Assembly (NCBI GenBank): GCA_964036315.1
Contig: OZ038517.1
Span: 57,113,156 to 57,177,155 of the forward strand
Origin: Acanthosepion esculentum
Lineage: Eukaryota; Mollusca; Cephalopoda; Sepiida; Sepiidae
DNA length: 64,000 nucleotides
Direction: 5' to 3'
In this document: positions 44,214 through 58,699 of the stretch, piece after piece
Position numbering within the stretch: position 1 is the stretch's first letter
Layout: each line of letters opens with the position of its first letter
Program-made: the position numbers and the translations under genes
The notes under the pieces: generated by a model
Told to the model about the DNA's origin: nothing
The model's database searches: none
Seen by the model: the letters and a program-made list of their open reading frames with translations, nothing else

Positions 44214-45720
44214 AAAAAAAGAAAAAAAGACTGACAACTCAATATTATTTCATTCACACCAAATTTTGAGAAGTTGAGAACTACTAAACATACATTAGAA
44301 CAACCTTCAGTGACTTTTACGTGTAAAGTTTATAATAGAAAATGAGGAAAGTGAATTTAAATTGGCTAATCAGATGAATAAACATATTTGTCTTGACTAG
44401 TTTCAGAGAAGCTTTGGCACAAAAGTTGCTGCTTATCAAATTGACGTAGTGCCAGTTTTCCAGTCTCAGAAGTTGACATTTACTAGCACTTGAACTTATA
44501 CTGATGGTGCCAAAGATGAAAAAAAAAAAAAATTGGCAATTGTTTTGTTAATACTGTGTATGGGTGTATGTCTGTAGTAAAAGCTAAAAACAAAAAAAAT
44601 AATAATAATAAAACAAAAAAAAACAAAAAACTTTTAAATTTATAAGTATACATGTTAATTTATAAGTATACAATGCTTTAAATTAATTGCATGTTAAGAT
44701 ATGGGAACTGATAAGGATATAACAAAATTTTATTATGTATCCTAAATATTTTGGTTTATTCTACAGAGTTGTATTTAGGATTTGGACCAATAATACAGTA
44801 AATTTGCTTTGTTTATTTTTTTTTATTAGGAACATTTATAATAGCTGTCATATATGCATGCAATTTGGGGAAAAAAAAAAGTTATTTCTTGCTTAATTCT
44901 AAAACAAAGAAAATGAAAAGCAACATTTTTGGTATAATATACCAAAATGTTGCTTTCCCTTTTCTTCTTTCTTAATTTAAGAAAGGTAAACAAAAAAGGT
45001 TGAGAAGGTATACTGAATGATCAAATGTATCAAGTGTTTTGAAAAGTTTTGATTTCTTGCTGAATGTTGTTCCTTGATCTGATAGACATGTTGAGGTTGA
45101 TAGTGATCAAATGAAGATATTTCTCTTATAATAATAATCAACTTTCTATGACATGTGAAAGAGCATTCTCAAAATATCCAGATCAAGTGTTGAAAAAAAA
45201 AAAAAAAAAAAAAAAAAAATCACTAATTTATGTTTAATATATGACCTTTATATAAGTTAAGCAAAAAAATCTAATAAACAATATTTAACTGGTTCATTTT
45301 TAAAACAAAAGTACAGGTCAGTGCTGATAAACTGTGGTAGTTGAGGCCCAAAACTTCTATCCGCAGTTTAGATGGTCTGTGGTCTAGATCAAAAGTGAGC
45401 GGCGATGTCAGGATTGCCAGCTTAGGCCACCAAAAGAAAGCTTGTCAAGTTCGTGGAGTTATCTACGAAAATGGGTAACGCAGTAGCTAAGTGTGCAAAA
45501 TGAGTATTCAATACTAAGAGACTTAAAAAAAAAAAAAAAATATCTATTAAGACTATCCTTTAATTTCACATAAAAATCTGCACCAATGTGAATAAATTTG
45601 AAAGACGATGGCCTTAAATGATTCCATTTATAAAGCACCATGTCAATAGATCCATCATTGATGACAGCAATAGATGGCTGAAATTTAGTATTGTGAAACA
45701 AAGTAACAGCTAAAATTTAG

Positions 45721-45754
<34 letters not shown>

Positions 45755-46216
45755 AAAAAAACGTTTCAAGAAAAAATAAAATTTTTTTATAATTTTAAGA
45801 TTCTGAATAAAACATTACAATACATTGTATTGTATTTATAAAAATAATATAACAATACAATGTAGTTAACATCCATGAACAAGCATAAGTTTCTATGCAA
45901 TGTAATGATACAATACAAATTTTACAAAATTAATACGAAACACTGTATGAGACATGTTTACGTTTCATGACTGGTTAATATCTAGGTATAAAAATGTTGT
46001 GATTGTTATATCTAGAGACACTGCAAAACTTTAATTTTGACCTGTATTTATAAAAAAATTTAATGTAAGAGGATTCATGTACATTTTGAAAGTGTTGAAA
46101 GGTGTTATTTGGCTGCAAAGTAGGACTTAAAATGACTCTTAAGTGTATAATTTCAAGAATATTGAAAAAGATTGGTCACTTTGATTTTGTGAAACAAAGT
46201 AACATGTAAAATTTAG

Positions 46217-46257
<41 letters not shown>

Positions 46258-48689
46258 TTTTGGCTAGTCAAAGCAATACTGTTTTAACTCGCAACAAAAA
46301 ATAATTCAATGAATAAAGGAACATACAAATTACATCTTCAGAACAATTATATTTTCTTTCCAGCCATATGAATATTTTTGAGATTGGACCAGAAATACAC
46401 AAGATATTATGAGTTGAACAGATTAAGTATTATCAATCTCAAACAAAATCAGATATCGACTGGAAATGCTATCATTACACAAGAAAATGAATGGCTTCCT
46501 AAGAAAGCAAAAATACTAAATTAAAAACTGACCAAAAAATTGGAAACCGATACCAAAACATAAATTGCCAAACCAATCAACTCTAGCTTAGATTAACTAT
46601 AAGCATAAAGAAAACTGAAATTGTCCATCAACCAAGGTGTACACCTAAAGCAGGTCAAGGGTGTAAAACACAAACCACCTGCCCATACCTTTCCAATTGT
46701 TCCCATTACTGTTGACAGCAACAACCTGAAGTATGTGAAATCATTCTTGTACTTAGGAAGCAAAGTCAATTCAAGTGCCTCTTTGGATGATGAAATAGTT
46801 AACCGAATATCAAAGGCAACCAATGCCTTTGGGAAGCTTAAGCATTGCCTATGGGATGTTCATGGGATTTCACTGAAAACAAAAATCAGTGTCTATCGAA
46901 CAGTCATTCTCACCACACTTCTTTATGGGTCAGAATCGTGGACCCCATACAGGACACACATCAATCAACTTGATGCTTTTCATAAATGCCATCTTTGTTC
47001 AATATGCGGTTATACACGGCAGGACAAAATCTCTAACCCTGATCTTTTCATCAAATGTGGCATCAGTGGTATTGAATACTTTCTGATGCAATCACAGTTC
47101 AGATGGGCTGGTCATCAGAATGAGTAATGATCAGATGCCGAAAATCCTCATGTATAGTCAACTTTTTCATGGTAAGTGTAACGTAGGCTGTCCTTGGTTA
47201 CGCTTCAAGGATAAACTTAAATACAATTGCTGCAAACATACCTATAGAGGAGTTCGAACTTGCTGTTGAAAAGTGAGCAAACTGCTACTGAGGTGTAACT
47301 AACTTTGAAAAGAATCACCTCAACCAACTGAGAGAATTAAGAATTAGCACTAAATCTCAGGCTAATACATCAGCACATATGATGATCAACCCTTCAGTAT
47401 GCCCTTTGTGTGGATTTGTTTGCAAATCCCGTGCAGGATTGTTGTCTCATACAAAACATAAGCATAAAAACTGAACTGAAAGATACTCATACATCAAAAA
47501 CGACAGGAGAGTTCATCATTATATAATTAACAGCTACTCATTTTCTGAGCTTGCTCAGATACACTTGTATTTGTTCAATACCCAAAGTCCACCTGTGGTT
47601 TATACTATGCTGAGCAGACCTTAGTTATACATTCTGGGAGAAAGTGTATAATCTGACATTTTTAGGAGCTGCAAGTTCAAATCCTGCAGAAAGGCACACT
47701 TTCATTAATAAGTTTTCTCAAGTGTGCAGTCTAATAGACAAAATAAATACTGTTTAAAATAAAGCTGAGTGCCTACTCAAATATGGTATCCACTAAAAAT
47801 AAAATTTGAATAAAAATATATAAGCTGTGAAGCTGCTTCAGCTAGAATTTGAACATACATTGGTATTAATCATTAGACCACCCACACCTCCATAATCTGT
47901 CAGCTGAGCAATTTCTTTCTCTTTAGACAGATTTTTTTTCTAAAACCAGAAGTCAGAATCTGGTTAGGTATGTATTGAGTTAAGTGTAATTAAAATTGAA
48001 GTGAGGCCATTAATTCAATTTGGATGTTACTGGTAGGGGGGAATGTAAAGAAGGATTCTTTCTGTGAAGCTCCCAAAAGAAAAATGAATTATGTTCAAGT
48101 TAGAAACCATAATTCAACAAGCCTTTATTGGATTGTAACAAGAGAAAAGGGTACTAGTTTTGTATATTATCCTGTACTCACCCCCCATCCCACAAAAAAA
48201 AAAAAATCTGTGCCAAATTTTATTGTTTTAGTAAAAATAATTACCCAATATCAGATTAAAAAGAATGCATCTAGGGGTGCTAAAAGTGATAAAAAAAATT
48301 AAAAACAAATTAATGGGTTCTAAGTATTTTTTCTCTTTATTAATTTCTATTATATTTAATTAACTTCTAATTTGGCTCAGATCTCAAAGCTAAAGAGCTC
48401 AAATATTTTAAATTAAGCACCGAAAAAATAAATGGATGAATAAAATTAGTCTTAAAATAAAGCTACTTGGGACACCTATTTAAAAACCATAACACGAGTG
48501 TTAGATGCACCTTTTAACTTGATAACTTGTGTTATCAAGTGAATTAAGCTCAAATGACAGATCTAGTATTTCAGCAACTCAAAAATCACTGTAACACAAG
48601 AAGTTCAATTATTATCACTATTATTCCCAATGTCATGAAAATTATTATCCTTATCAATTTGGCATGAGGTGGGATAGATTAGGACTTAG

Positions 48690-48724
<35 letters not shown>

Positions 48725-50621
48725 GAAAAACAATTGCAATGGAAGTTAAAGAGTTAATCAAAGTTCACAGGATTCTCAAGTTACAAACCTACAAAAATTC
48801 TGTTTGAATTTCTCTTCTTTTAGGTTTAGTATCCTATTTGTTTTTATTAGATTTCAGCCAATATATCTAGTAGTCATTATCAGGTGACTGTCACCATTAG
48901 TGGTTTTGTGCAATTCCCTTTCTTTCATCTGTGTATGTGGGAGGGAGAGGCCATAACTTCTTTGTATCCTTCCCAAAGATTTCTTTACCATTTTTGTCTC
49001 CAGCACAAACTTAACTGAATCTTTGAGAATAGCATATGCAGATTATTTCAGTCTTATTAACTAGTGTATCCATGTCATCAAAAATGATGACAATTGTCAG
49101 AAAGTTTTAATAGTAAGATGCAATGAAATAAGTCTTGAAACAAAGGGGAGATAAAAGAATTCACAACTAAAATAGAGGTCAATTAACCATTTAATTCATT
49201 CATTCCCTTTACATTTTTTATGTTTAATGGCATCTCTGATTCATTGATCACTCCTGGTATTGTATAAATTGCTTTTTGCTCAATATCTTTTCATGTTAAA
49301 AGTTTTGTGTGAAATGGAAATATCTCCATAAATTATCTATAAAAAAAAAAAAAGATTAACAGGATGACAGAGATAATGATGACAAAACCAAGATGATCAC
49401 ATAAATAGACAAAGCTATATGATTACCTCACATGAAAGGATCGAAAAAATAAGACTGCAATCTAAGAAACATAGGAGTAAAGGAACTGATTAATTCATTT
49501 TGCTAGGGAAGCAATTTTGTCTAAATGCAGATAAATATTTTATTTGTATGAATTATTAAAAAACTATATGTAGCAGCTGACTGTGATCAACTGCCTATAT
49601 TCATTAATGGTGAAATGATTTCTATTCTTGATCAAAATCTGCAACAGGTTCCTCTAACTTTGGGCGGTTAGATTCTTAAAAATCTAAAAGCATTTTCTTT
49701 CAGAGAGAACATTAAACCATAATTAAAACTTTAATAAAAAATTCTCTCTGAATTTCTGGGAGGAGGAGTTATCATTTACATTATTTATATGCGAGCTATT
49801 ATCCCCATCTATGTTTTTTCAGCCATTGTGCTCTTCAGCCTTCATCAGATACTTGATGATCTGGATAACCTTTAAAAACTTCAAACTCACCCAAAATAGA
49901 TTGTTCACATTTTGCTGACTATATCTTGGGATATCTCATCTAGTTTTTATTTATTACATCTCAGCTTTTGCTCACCCTGTTTTTACCAAGTATACACTGC
50001 CTGGCCCAGAGATTGAACTCACAATTACTATGTCACAAAATTAAAAAATTAATTCTTTAATCCAATAGGATATTATCCATAGACATAGGCACTGAAAAAA
50101 GAATTTAACCCTGTTGATTAAATAACGGGTTCAGTTTCAAGTTTACCCAGATCAACAATCACCTGATGAAGGCCAGAAGGCACAATGGTTGAAATGGCAA
50201 TAACAACAACAATAGTCAAAAATCTTTTTCATTTTTTTTTATAGCTAAATTTAAATACTCTTAGCCACAAAATGATTAAAAAGAAAACTTTTCAACAATT
50301 CAGTTACTATAAGAAGTGTTTATAGATAGAATAAGATAATGATTACAGATAAAAATATTCATTTTTAAATCAATAGTCTTATAAAATCCTTTTACAAAGA
50401 AGTTCACAGAGAAAAAAAAAAAGAGTTTAAAAATCAAAAAACCTTAAATGGGTCATTTGTCAGTAACCAGATAGGCACCATTCTACAGATGTGTAGAATT
50501 CAAAGGTGAAGTCTATGATTATGATAGACATAATTGAGTGTGAAATGACACGAACATGAATTTTTCAACTTCAAATCTAATTTTGAGTTTGATTAATTAC
50601 TGGCTAAAAGACTGAACAGCA

Positions 50622-50669
<48 letters not shown>

Positions 50670-52179
50670 AACAAAAAGGAAGAGAGGTATATAACTATAT
50701 GATACACCAGTCTAATGATAAGCGCAAGTTCAACATTAAGGAAACAGAAAAGTAAAAATGATTTAAGATTGGTGGATCTTACAAGATGAAAACATTTTCT
50801 GATCGAGACTTTAAACCAGGATTATCCAACCTGGACAATATTATCCACCAGTGGGAGATTTCAACTGTTGGGTTGGTGATTGGAAATTATGGTGGTTAAT
50901 ATAGAATTTTGAATATTAAAAAGGTATTTTAACATATGCTATGTGAAAAAGAATATTCAGAGGCGTATACAAAGAACTTGTATATAAAAAAAACAAAAAA
51001 CAGAGGATGCTAAATAGGAATAACAGAGGCATATTCCTAGACAAGATATAAAACATCCACACAAAGAATATTTTGATATTTTCTATATAGTTTTTAAATG
51101 GTGAAGTCTGTTTATTGTTTGTTCTTTAATATGGTAGTATCAGCAAACACCACACAAATCAGTGTTATTTGTTACCTCCCTTTGGTATTTTTTACTACAT
51201 CATAAGGTCAGTTTACAAACCAGTAACAAACTTTTACCAAATAAATGCGTATGCTTTTGAATATTTATTATACAGGTAGGCAGTGGAAAATGTTTTCATG
51301 TGAAAATGGATGAATACACACACACACAAAAAAAAAGAAAAAAGGTTGGAACTCCTGCATTAGACTTTCAAAGAACTTTTACATTCAGTGTCACAAGTGA
51401 GAGACCAGTACTTTCTTCAGAACCAAAATGCCATGTAATCTTACAGTAGAGTTAGTTGAAAATCATTTCAAAAAGATAATCCAACCAGAGTAGCAATTGA
51501 AATAAATGGCTTTTAAATTACATGTCAAACACCCATATTTCAGCAACTAAAAGTTTGTTTTAAAATTACAAGATACTCAAGATTCCTGCAAATACCAAAG
51601 GAGACCTTAGATACTGCTTTCAATTTTATTAAATTTGTTTAGCTAATTTTGTTTGCATGTAATACTGGAACTGGCTAAATAAAAGTAAATCAAGTACACT
51701 AGTAGATACAAATTAAAGAAAGATTTAAAAGACAAAAGCAATCATCGTAGTGTCTCCATGCACAAATTGTGATAGGAAAATTATTTGTCCATCAAATGTT
51801 TGTATTTTTGCACTGAGCCTACACACACAAAAACAAAAAAATAAAAATTTATATATAAAGAAGCAAATGAATTCTCTGTTGACAGTTATTTCAAGAAAGA
51901 AATGAACATTAAAAAATATTTTGAAAGTCAATAAAGAATCCTAAGCAGAATAATGTTGAAAATCTGAAGTATTTGCTTGGTGGTTGGACCAGTAAAATTG
52001 TTAAACCAGCAAAGCTTTCAAACCATGGATGCCTGAAGGTCAATAGGGTATAAAAAAAAACAAAAAAAAAAAACAAAAAAAAAAACAGAAAGGAAAATTT
52101 ATTCCTCTAGGTTTCCATGTTGTTTATAATGACTTCAACCACTCCAAACCTCATTCATTAACATCACTTTATATATTTT

Positions 52180-52217
<38 letters not shown>

Positions 52218-53517
52218 CTAGGTTTCAAATGTTACAATTCTTTCCAATAACCAAATATTACCAATAAAACTCAACTCACTCTAATTTTGGATGTTGTAGA
52301 TTTTATTTAATGAATTGCAGATGTATGACCAAATGTTATAAAACTTCATTATATAAAATGACAAAAATTATACTCTTCAAATGGGGGGGGTGAAATCCAC
52401 ATATCCGATTTCAAAACTTGATTAATTCAGATTTGCAAACACAGACATTCATTTTTTTAAATTTTTTTTTAAGATGATTTGATGAAGCTAAAGGTCTAAT
52501 ACTTTACAACTATGCATTTTTTTTTTGCACATTTCCATTGTTCTTGATTGAGAAAAGCTGAGACTAGCAAATACCTTATGAAATGCTGAGTGTATAATTT
52601 ACAAAAGCACAAAGGTTATTTTTTATACTAACATTTCTGCTGATTTTTTGCCTTATTTCTTTCCAAGTATGAAAATCAGTATTTTCTAGTTACTGGATAA
52701 ATCCCTAGAAGTTAACAGCTCTTACTGATTTTGCACAAATGACAACAATGGTGTTAAAAAAAAAAAAAATAGAGAATTTCTATTTATCTTGGTCAAGAGA
52801 TTTTCTCTCAAATGACCTGAGTAAAAAGATTAAATGAGATATCGAGAGGAATTAGTTGTGATTATGAAGGAATAAAAAAAAAAAAAAAAATGAAAAAAAA
52901 AAAAAAATGAAAAAAAAAAAAAAACAGAGTTTTCTATGCTAACCGACTTGGTTGCATTATGTATGGAGTGTAACTAGAGAACAATTGTAGAATTAAGTCA
53001 ATCAGGATCCTCTTTCAGTAATTCTTATATCAAGAATCTTTACCTCATCTGAATCAAATGAACAGAGCTTGGCTTATAAAAAGAAAATAAATGCATTCAA
53101 CATTTTTATTTTTAAAAAATCCCAACACCTTCAATTTCCCCATAATATATACAAGTCATCAAATATAGAAGGATTATATATATTTTCCCTTTTAAGGAAT
53201 ATGCACTCCCTCACTCAGATTCTCTCAAAAGCCCATATCCGCCAGATTTTGTATACAAAAAGTAAACAAAAGAATTTCAAGAGTTAATGGATTTATTTTT
53301 AATCCATTTTTATTACTTCAAGCATTATTTTTAGTGGATACCCATGTCTGAAATAGATGGCCCATTTTTTAAAATTTTATTTTAAACAGTATTACATGTA
53401 CTGCCCTGTGCAAATTGCTTTGTTTATGTTTGGTATTTGGAATCAAGCAATTATGGAGTTTCAAGAAAATATGAATTAGGGAGTGTGCATTCCTTGCTGG
53501 ATCAAATTGTGATTTCA

Positions 53518-53589
<72 letters not shown>

Positions 53590-56500
53590 AACTGACATAT
53601 GGACTACCAAATATCAACTTGGTATCTTTTCAGAATGTAAGATTATGAAGTACCAAATTTGGCAATTCATACTACTTTGAAATCAGCAAAAATTAGCACA
53701 CAATTTCAAGAGGCCATAACTCCTGAACTAAATTTTCAAGGAAGCTAAAGTTTTAAAGTTTAGTTTTTCATAGGTGGGTACAATATACTAAAATTTTATC
53801 AAAATCAGAGATGGTGTCCATGGGAATTTCCAAAAATATGGTTAAGTTGATATGTAATCGATGTGTGTGTACACAGATACACACTACAGATTAAACACAT
53901 TGCTACATCCACCCCACCCCTCATGAAATCTAATTTGGTTTATATAAATTTTATATTAATGAATGGCTTATTAGGAATTTTCTCAGTGGTACAACTTATT
54001 CAGCAAATCTTAATTAAGTAAAATTTTGAAGATACACACTCACAAATCTACAATTATGAAATAAAAGGCAGCTGAATATGGTAAGAAAAGAAATTTTAAA
54101 TATGTACCACTTAACAATTTCCTTACAATTAAGTTCTCTATTCATAGTATGGATATTTCAAGAGATTCTATAACTTTCAAAATATTTACTTAAAAATCTA
54201 TTAACAACAAAGAAAACAGTAAAGTTTAATGTTGGTATTCAAATCAAACTGCTTAATAATGTAAGTCACATGTACACAATTATAAATTTTGTTTCTTTTT
54301 TAACATTCAAGAGAACAGCTGGAGTTATATAAAGATGCACTGGAAAATCATCAGCTCAATTCCCAATGTCAATCTGATGTTGGATCAGATTCTGGGAAGT
54401 TGGTGAGGCCAAAAACTTTTCAACATTTCATATATAAGCAGATTAAGATTGAAGCTTTGAACATTACATGGATCATTTTTTCTCCTTACTTGTAAGAGTG
54501 TATATGTACATATGATTGTAAAATTAATGTTTATAAAGAATTTTTTTTCTTTTTAATACAAATTTCCCAACACATCAGATATTGGACAAATATTTGCTGG
54601 CAGAAAATACTCAATTTCAAATTCTTTTTATTTGAAACCAATATACACAAACAAAAAAATGAATTACAATATAGAGGATTAATTTTCTTATAGAAATTAA
54701 TTTGCTGATATAAATTCTGGAGGAGGTCTACAGGAAGTCTTGTTTGTTTTTATCCTACTACAAAGTAGCAAGGAAATTAAATAAATTTTTAAAATTTCAA
54801 TAACTGATCAAGAGTTTTAGTGAATAATATATTCAAGATTTTACTAGTTCAAGAATACAACCGAGTGTGGCATCTTGTACATAAATTTTTTTTCAAAACT
54901 TGAACCATCACTATTTAATTAAAAAAAATCAGAAAAAAAAAAAAAAAAAAAAAAAAAACCCATTTGTGAAAATTTTTTTTAAACATAATGTCATTTTATA
55001 TGAATTAGCAGAACATTTCTCAAATGAGAAGAAATCAACCAAAACATTGATAAACAAAAGAAAAAAAAAAAAGAAGAATGTGAATATCACTTCTTTAAAT
55101 CAATCCTGATTGAATGGGTTATTTACAAATAAAATAAATGTAATCAAAACATTACAAACTGTTTGCTTTTAGGCTTTTAAGTCAGAAAAGCATGAAATTT
55201 TTTTCATGGCCATTTGATTAAGTATAGCTGCTGTTATAGCAGATTTAAAGAAAAAAATCTGTTTGTTTTGAAAATCAATAACATTTAAATAAAAATTAAA
55301 TACAAAATAAAAACATACAAAATTGATTTCAAACTAAACTGACATATAAAGAAATGTATTGGATACAATACATGGTGGATTGTTAAACACAAGTAAATGG
55401 ATACTGGTAAGCAGAAATAATCAGAATTGCATGCGGAACAACAAATCTGCAGTGAAGAACAGCAAATATATCCTACTCATATTCATATCTTTAGAATAAG
55501 GTTTTAAATTTATTTATAATTAATAAACTTGCATGTTATAAAAGGTCACTGAAAAGTTCTTGGGTCCAACCAAGAAAGGATTAAAAAAATGTTGTAGAAC
55601 TGTTTAGATTCAATTAAGTTACACTTATTTATTTCCATATAATCTGAGTAAAAAAGGATTTCTTGATTAACTTTTAAGTTAGCTGGTTAAAGTAACTTGG
55701 TTTCTTTATTTCTTATTAAATTTCATGTGGAACAAATTACACAAATGTTCACTGCAATTTAATATTATTGCTTGAAAAATAAGATTCTGGATTCTCTAAC
55801 TTCATTATCAAAAGAAAACCTCTATAAAGATTAGGTTAAATTATATACACACACACACATTTTATATACATGTCCAAAGATTGACTAAAAAAAAAAATGA
55901 GCATACATAAAAACTGCCCAAAGTTTTATTGTCAAAATTATTATGAGGAAAGACTAAAGGATGTTTTGATTATTAAATTATATTTTTTTTTAATCCTTTT
56001 TGGAACCTTTAAAATTTTGGTTAATTTTTTGTTTTGGTGTCAGAGGGGTCCCATAAATTAGTATAGGAAATTTTAGCATCTTTTTGCAGTGAAAAACTTT
56101 AATTCTTGTAAAAATCAAATTGTTTAGTTAAAATTGGAGGATTTTAACTAAACTTTCAGGGCTTATTTCAAAGGAATTAAATTTTAGAAATGCTTTTTTG
56201 TTGTAAAAATGTTAACTCCTCCCACTACTTAATTTTATGAAATTGACAAATTCATTTTTGTAGGGCTTAATATTATTAGTTATAAGCACATATCCTTAAA
56301 GAATTTAAATCAATTTTTTTGTATAACAAGAACTCCACATACCAAAAATCTGCTCTGAATTATAAAATAAAAAATACAGTAAAACTAAAACATTTGATTA
56401 GAAAAACATTTAATTACTTTTATGAATAAGAGATTATGGATGCTATTGTCTTAAGAAAAGGTTATTTTTGATGAATAATGAATGTTTACAAGAATTGTTT

Positions 56501-57106
56501 TCATATTTTTTAAAATTTCACTTGGAATAATTTACAAAGTTTTAAATCTTAAAATTCTGTATTAATTTGTAGCAGTTAGGTGATCTAGTTAATTAAAAAC
56601 TATATTTACTAAATCATAAATAGAAAAGCTTACTACAATTCAGTGATAATTAAGTATTTTAAAAAGAATTGAATTGCCATTTTTTGTAAATACTGACATC
56701 CATACACAAAATTATCAGAAAATAAAAGCAGTAACTACAATAAATGTAAACCCAAAGTACTTAGAATTCAATAAAACATGAGATTACTTGGAATATTTTC
56801 CTAAATTTTTAAGATTACTGGGTAGTTAAAAATTTATACATATATATATATATATATATATCTCACACAGACAAATTTTGTGAACTCCTTGCAACTGTTG
56901 TTTACATATCAAGTAGTAGATTTGTGTGGGATGGAGTTATTAGTTTTGGATTCAGAGTTGTCCTTTTAGACTGGATACCGACCACAGCTACCCTACTATT
57001 TAACCCATAGAGAAGAGATGGATTGGATTCCAACCTTTCCCGCACAATTGAATGCAATGAACTCGACTCAAATTCAAACTCTGCTCCACAATTTCTCATT
57101 CCAAGC

Positions 57107-57172
<66 letters not shown>

Positions 57173-58665
57173 TGAGTGAGAGAGAGAATATGAGATGTTT
57201 AAACTCATGACTAATCTTGGGAGTGGAGATTCAGATTACTCCATAAAAATGTAAAATACTGTGTAGTATCTTGTAATCAATTACAAATTTATTCAATAAT
57301 AGAAGCTAAATTTCATATCTGTAAAATAAAACACATGAGAACAGATTTTTTTCATATACAATCATGAGATTTAATATATAATTACATATCACCAATATGA
57401 ATTAAGACAATTTTTCAGTTCAATTTTGACAATAAAAAAAATCCACAAGCCAGGATACAAAATATGATGTGCATTCTTAAGTGACATTACTATATGATGT
57501 AGCGAATAGTTCTCAGCCCAACCCACCTCCCAAAATTTCAGCAAATGTCAGATCATTTTTTATCCTTTCCTGTTCAAGCTAAGAACTTTTCAATACCTTG
57601 TAAAGAAATCTATCAATACTCTTATAAACTTTTCCTATTTATAAGTCCCAAAAATGTCTCCAGTTCCAGCATCACCTACTTTGGTAAAAAATATATATAT
57701 ATTATATATACATACAAATAATAAGCACAGGATTTGAAGATATTAGGAGACAAGGTCGAGGTCAATAGAATTTGTTCAAAAGCTAGTTTCACCCTCACTC
57801 TTAGAAAACTTCAACTTTTCAATGACTGAGGAAAGAAAACAATTTACATAGTTTAATATAACGAAATTAAGAATTTTTTTTCACTTAAGATTGAAAGACA
57901 TCATTGAACTTCCATGGAAAAAAATCTATGAAAATCAAGCATAAAAATGATTGTATTGAAAATAAAAATGTGTATAAAAACAATGGACACCAAAATAATT
58001 CTATCTCATATCGCATTAAAACAAAATTATCACCTTTCTTAGGCTAGAAAAAAATTTGACATGCCTTCTGCAAACACCCTCTTGCTTGAGAAAGGTACGA
58101 ATCCAACTTCTCTCCCCGGCTATGGGTTAAAATTAAAAATAGCAGGCCAGACAGGTCTCTTTAGGCTTGGTTGCCATCCAATCTTGGGCGGGGGGATTCT
58201 GAATTCAAAACCTAGTCACTATAAGATTAGGCTTGCCTAGTATTTATTTAGTAATCATCCACTTCACAAAAAAAATCTAAAGGATAAACCAATATTTGAA
58301 TTTTTTTTTTCTTAAAAATAAATTTTGAGTACTTGATTGCAATGAAGGAAATTTATCTCCCCCAACCCACCCCAACAGAACTGGGAGGAAAAGGTCAGGG
58401 GGCCAATTTATTAATTGACTCACTATTGATCACATTTGATAAGAATCGAAACTGACACTAGTAAAATTATCCATCTGACTTTGAAGCGGTGTTGAAATAA
58501 ACAAATTAAAATAAATGAAAAATGCAAGGTTTACATAGGAATTTTACAAGAGAATCACTTCAATTCAATCCTTCGGGACTAAAAACAAACATTTAGGTAG
58601 AAAAAAGTCATTAATTAAAAAATATAAATAAATGAGTGTTTCTTAAAAACTAGTTTTAATCGGGG

Positions 58666-58699
<34 letters not shown>

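Noticed and set aside
56902..57099. Minus-strand 65-codon frame
   Set aside because: Falls wholly in a short repeat-like island between TA microsatellites; no homology recognised.
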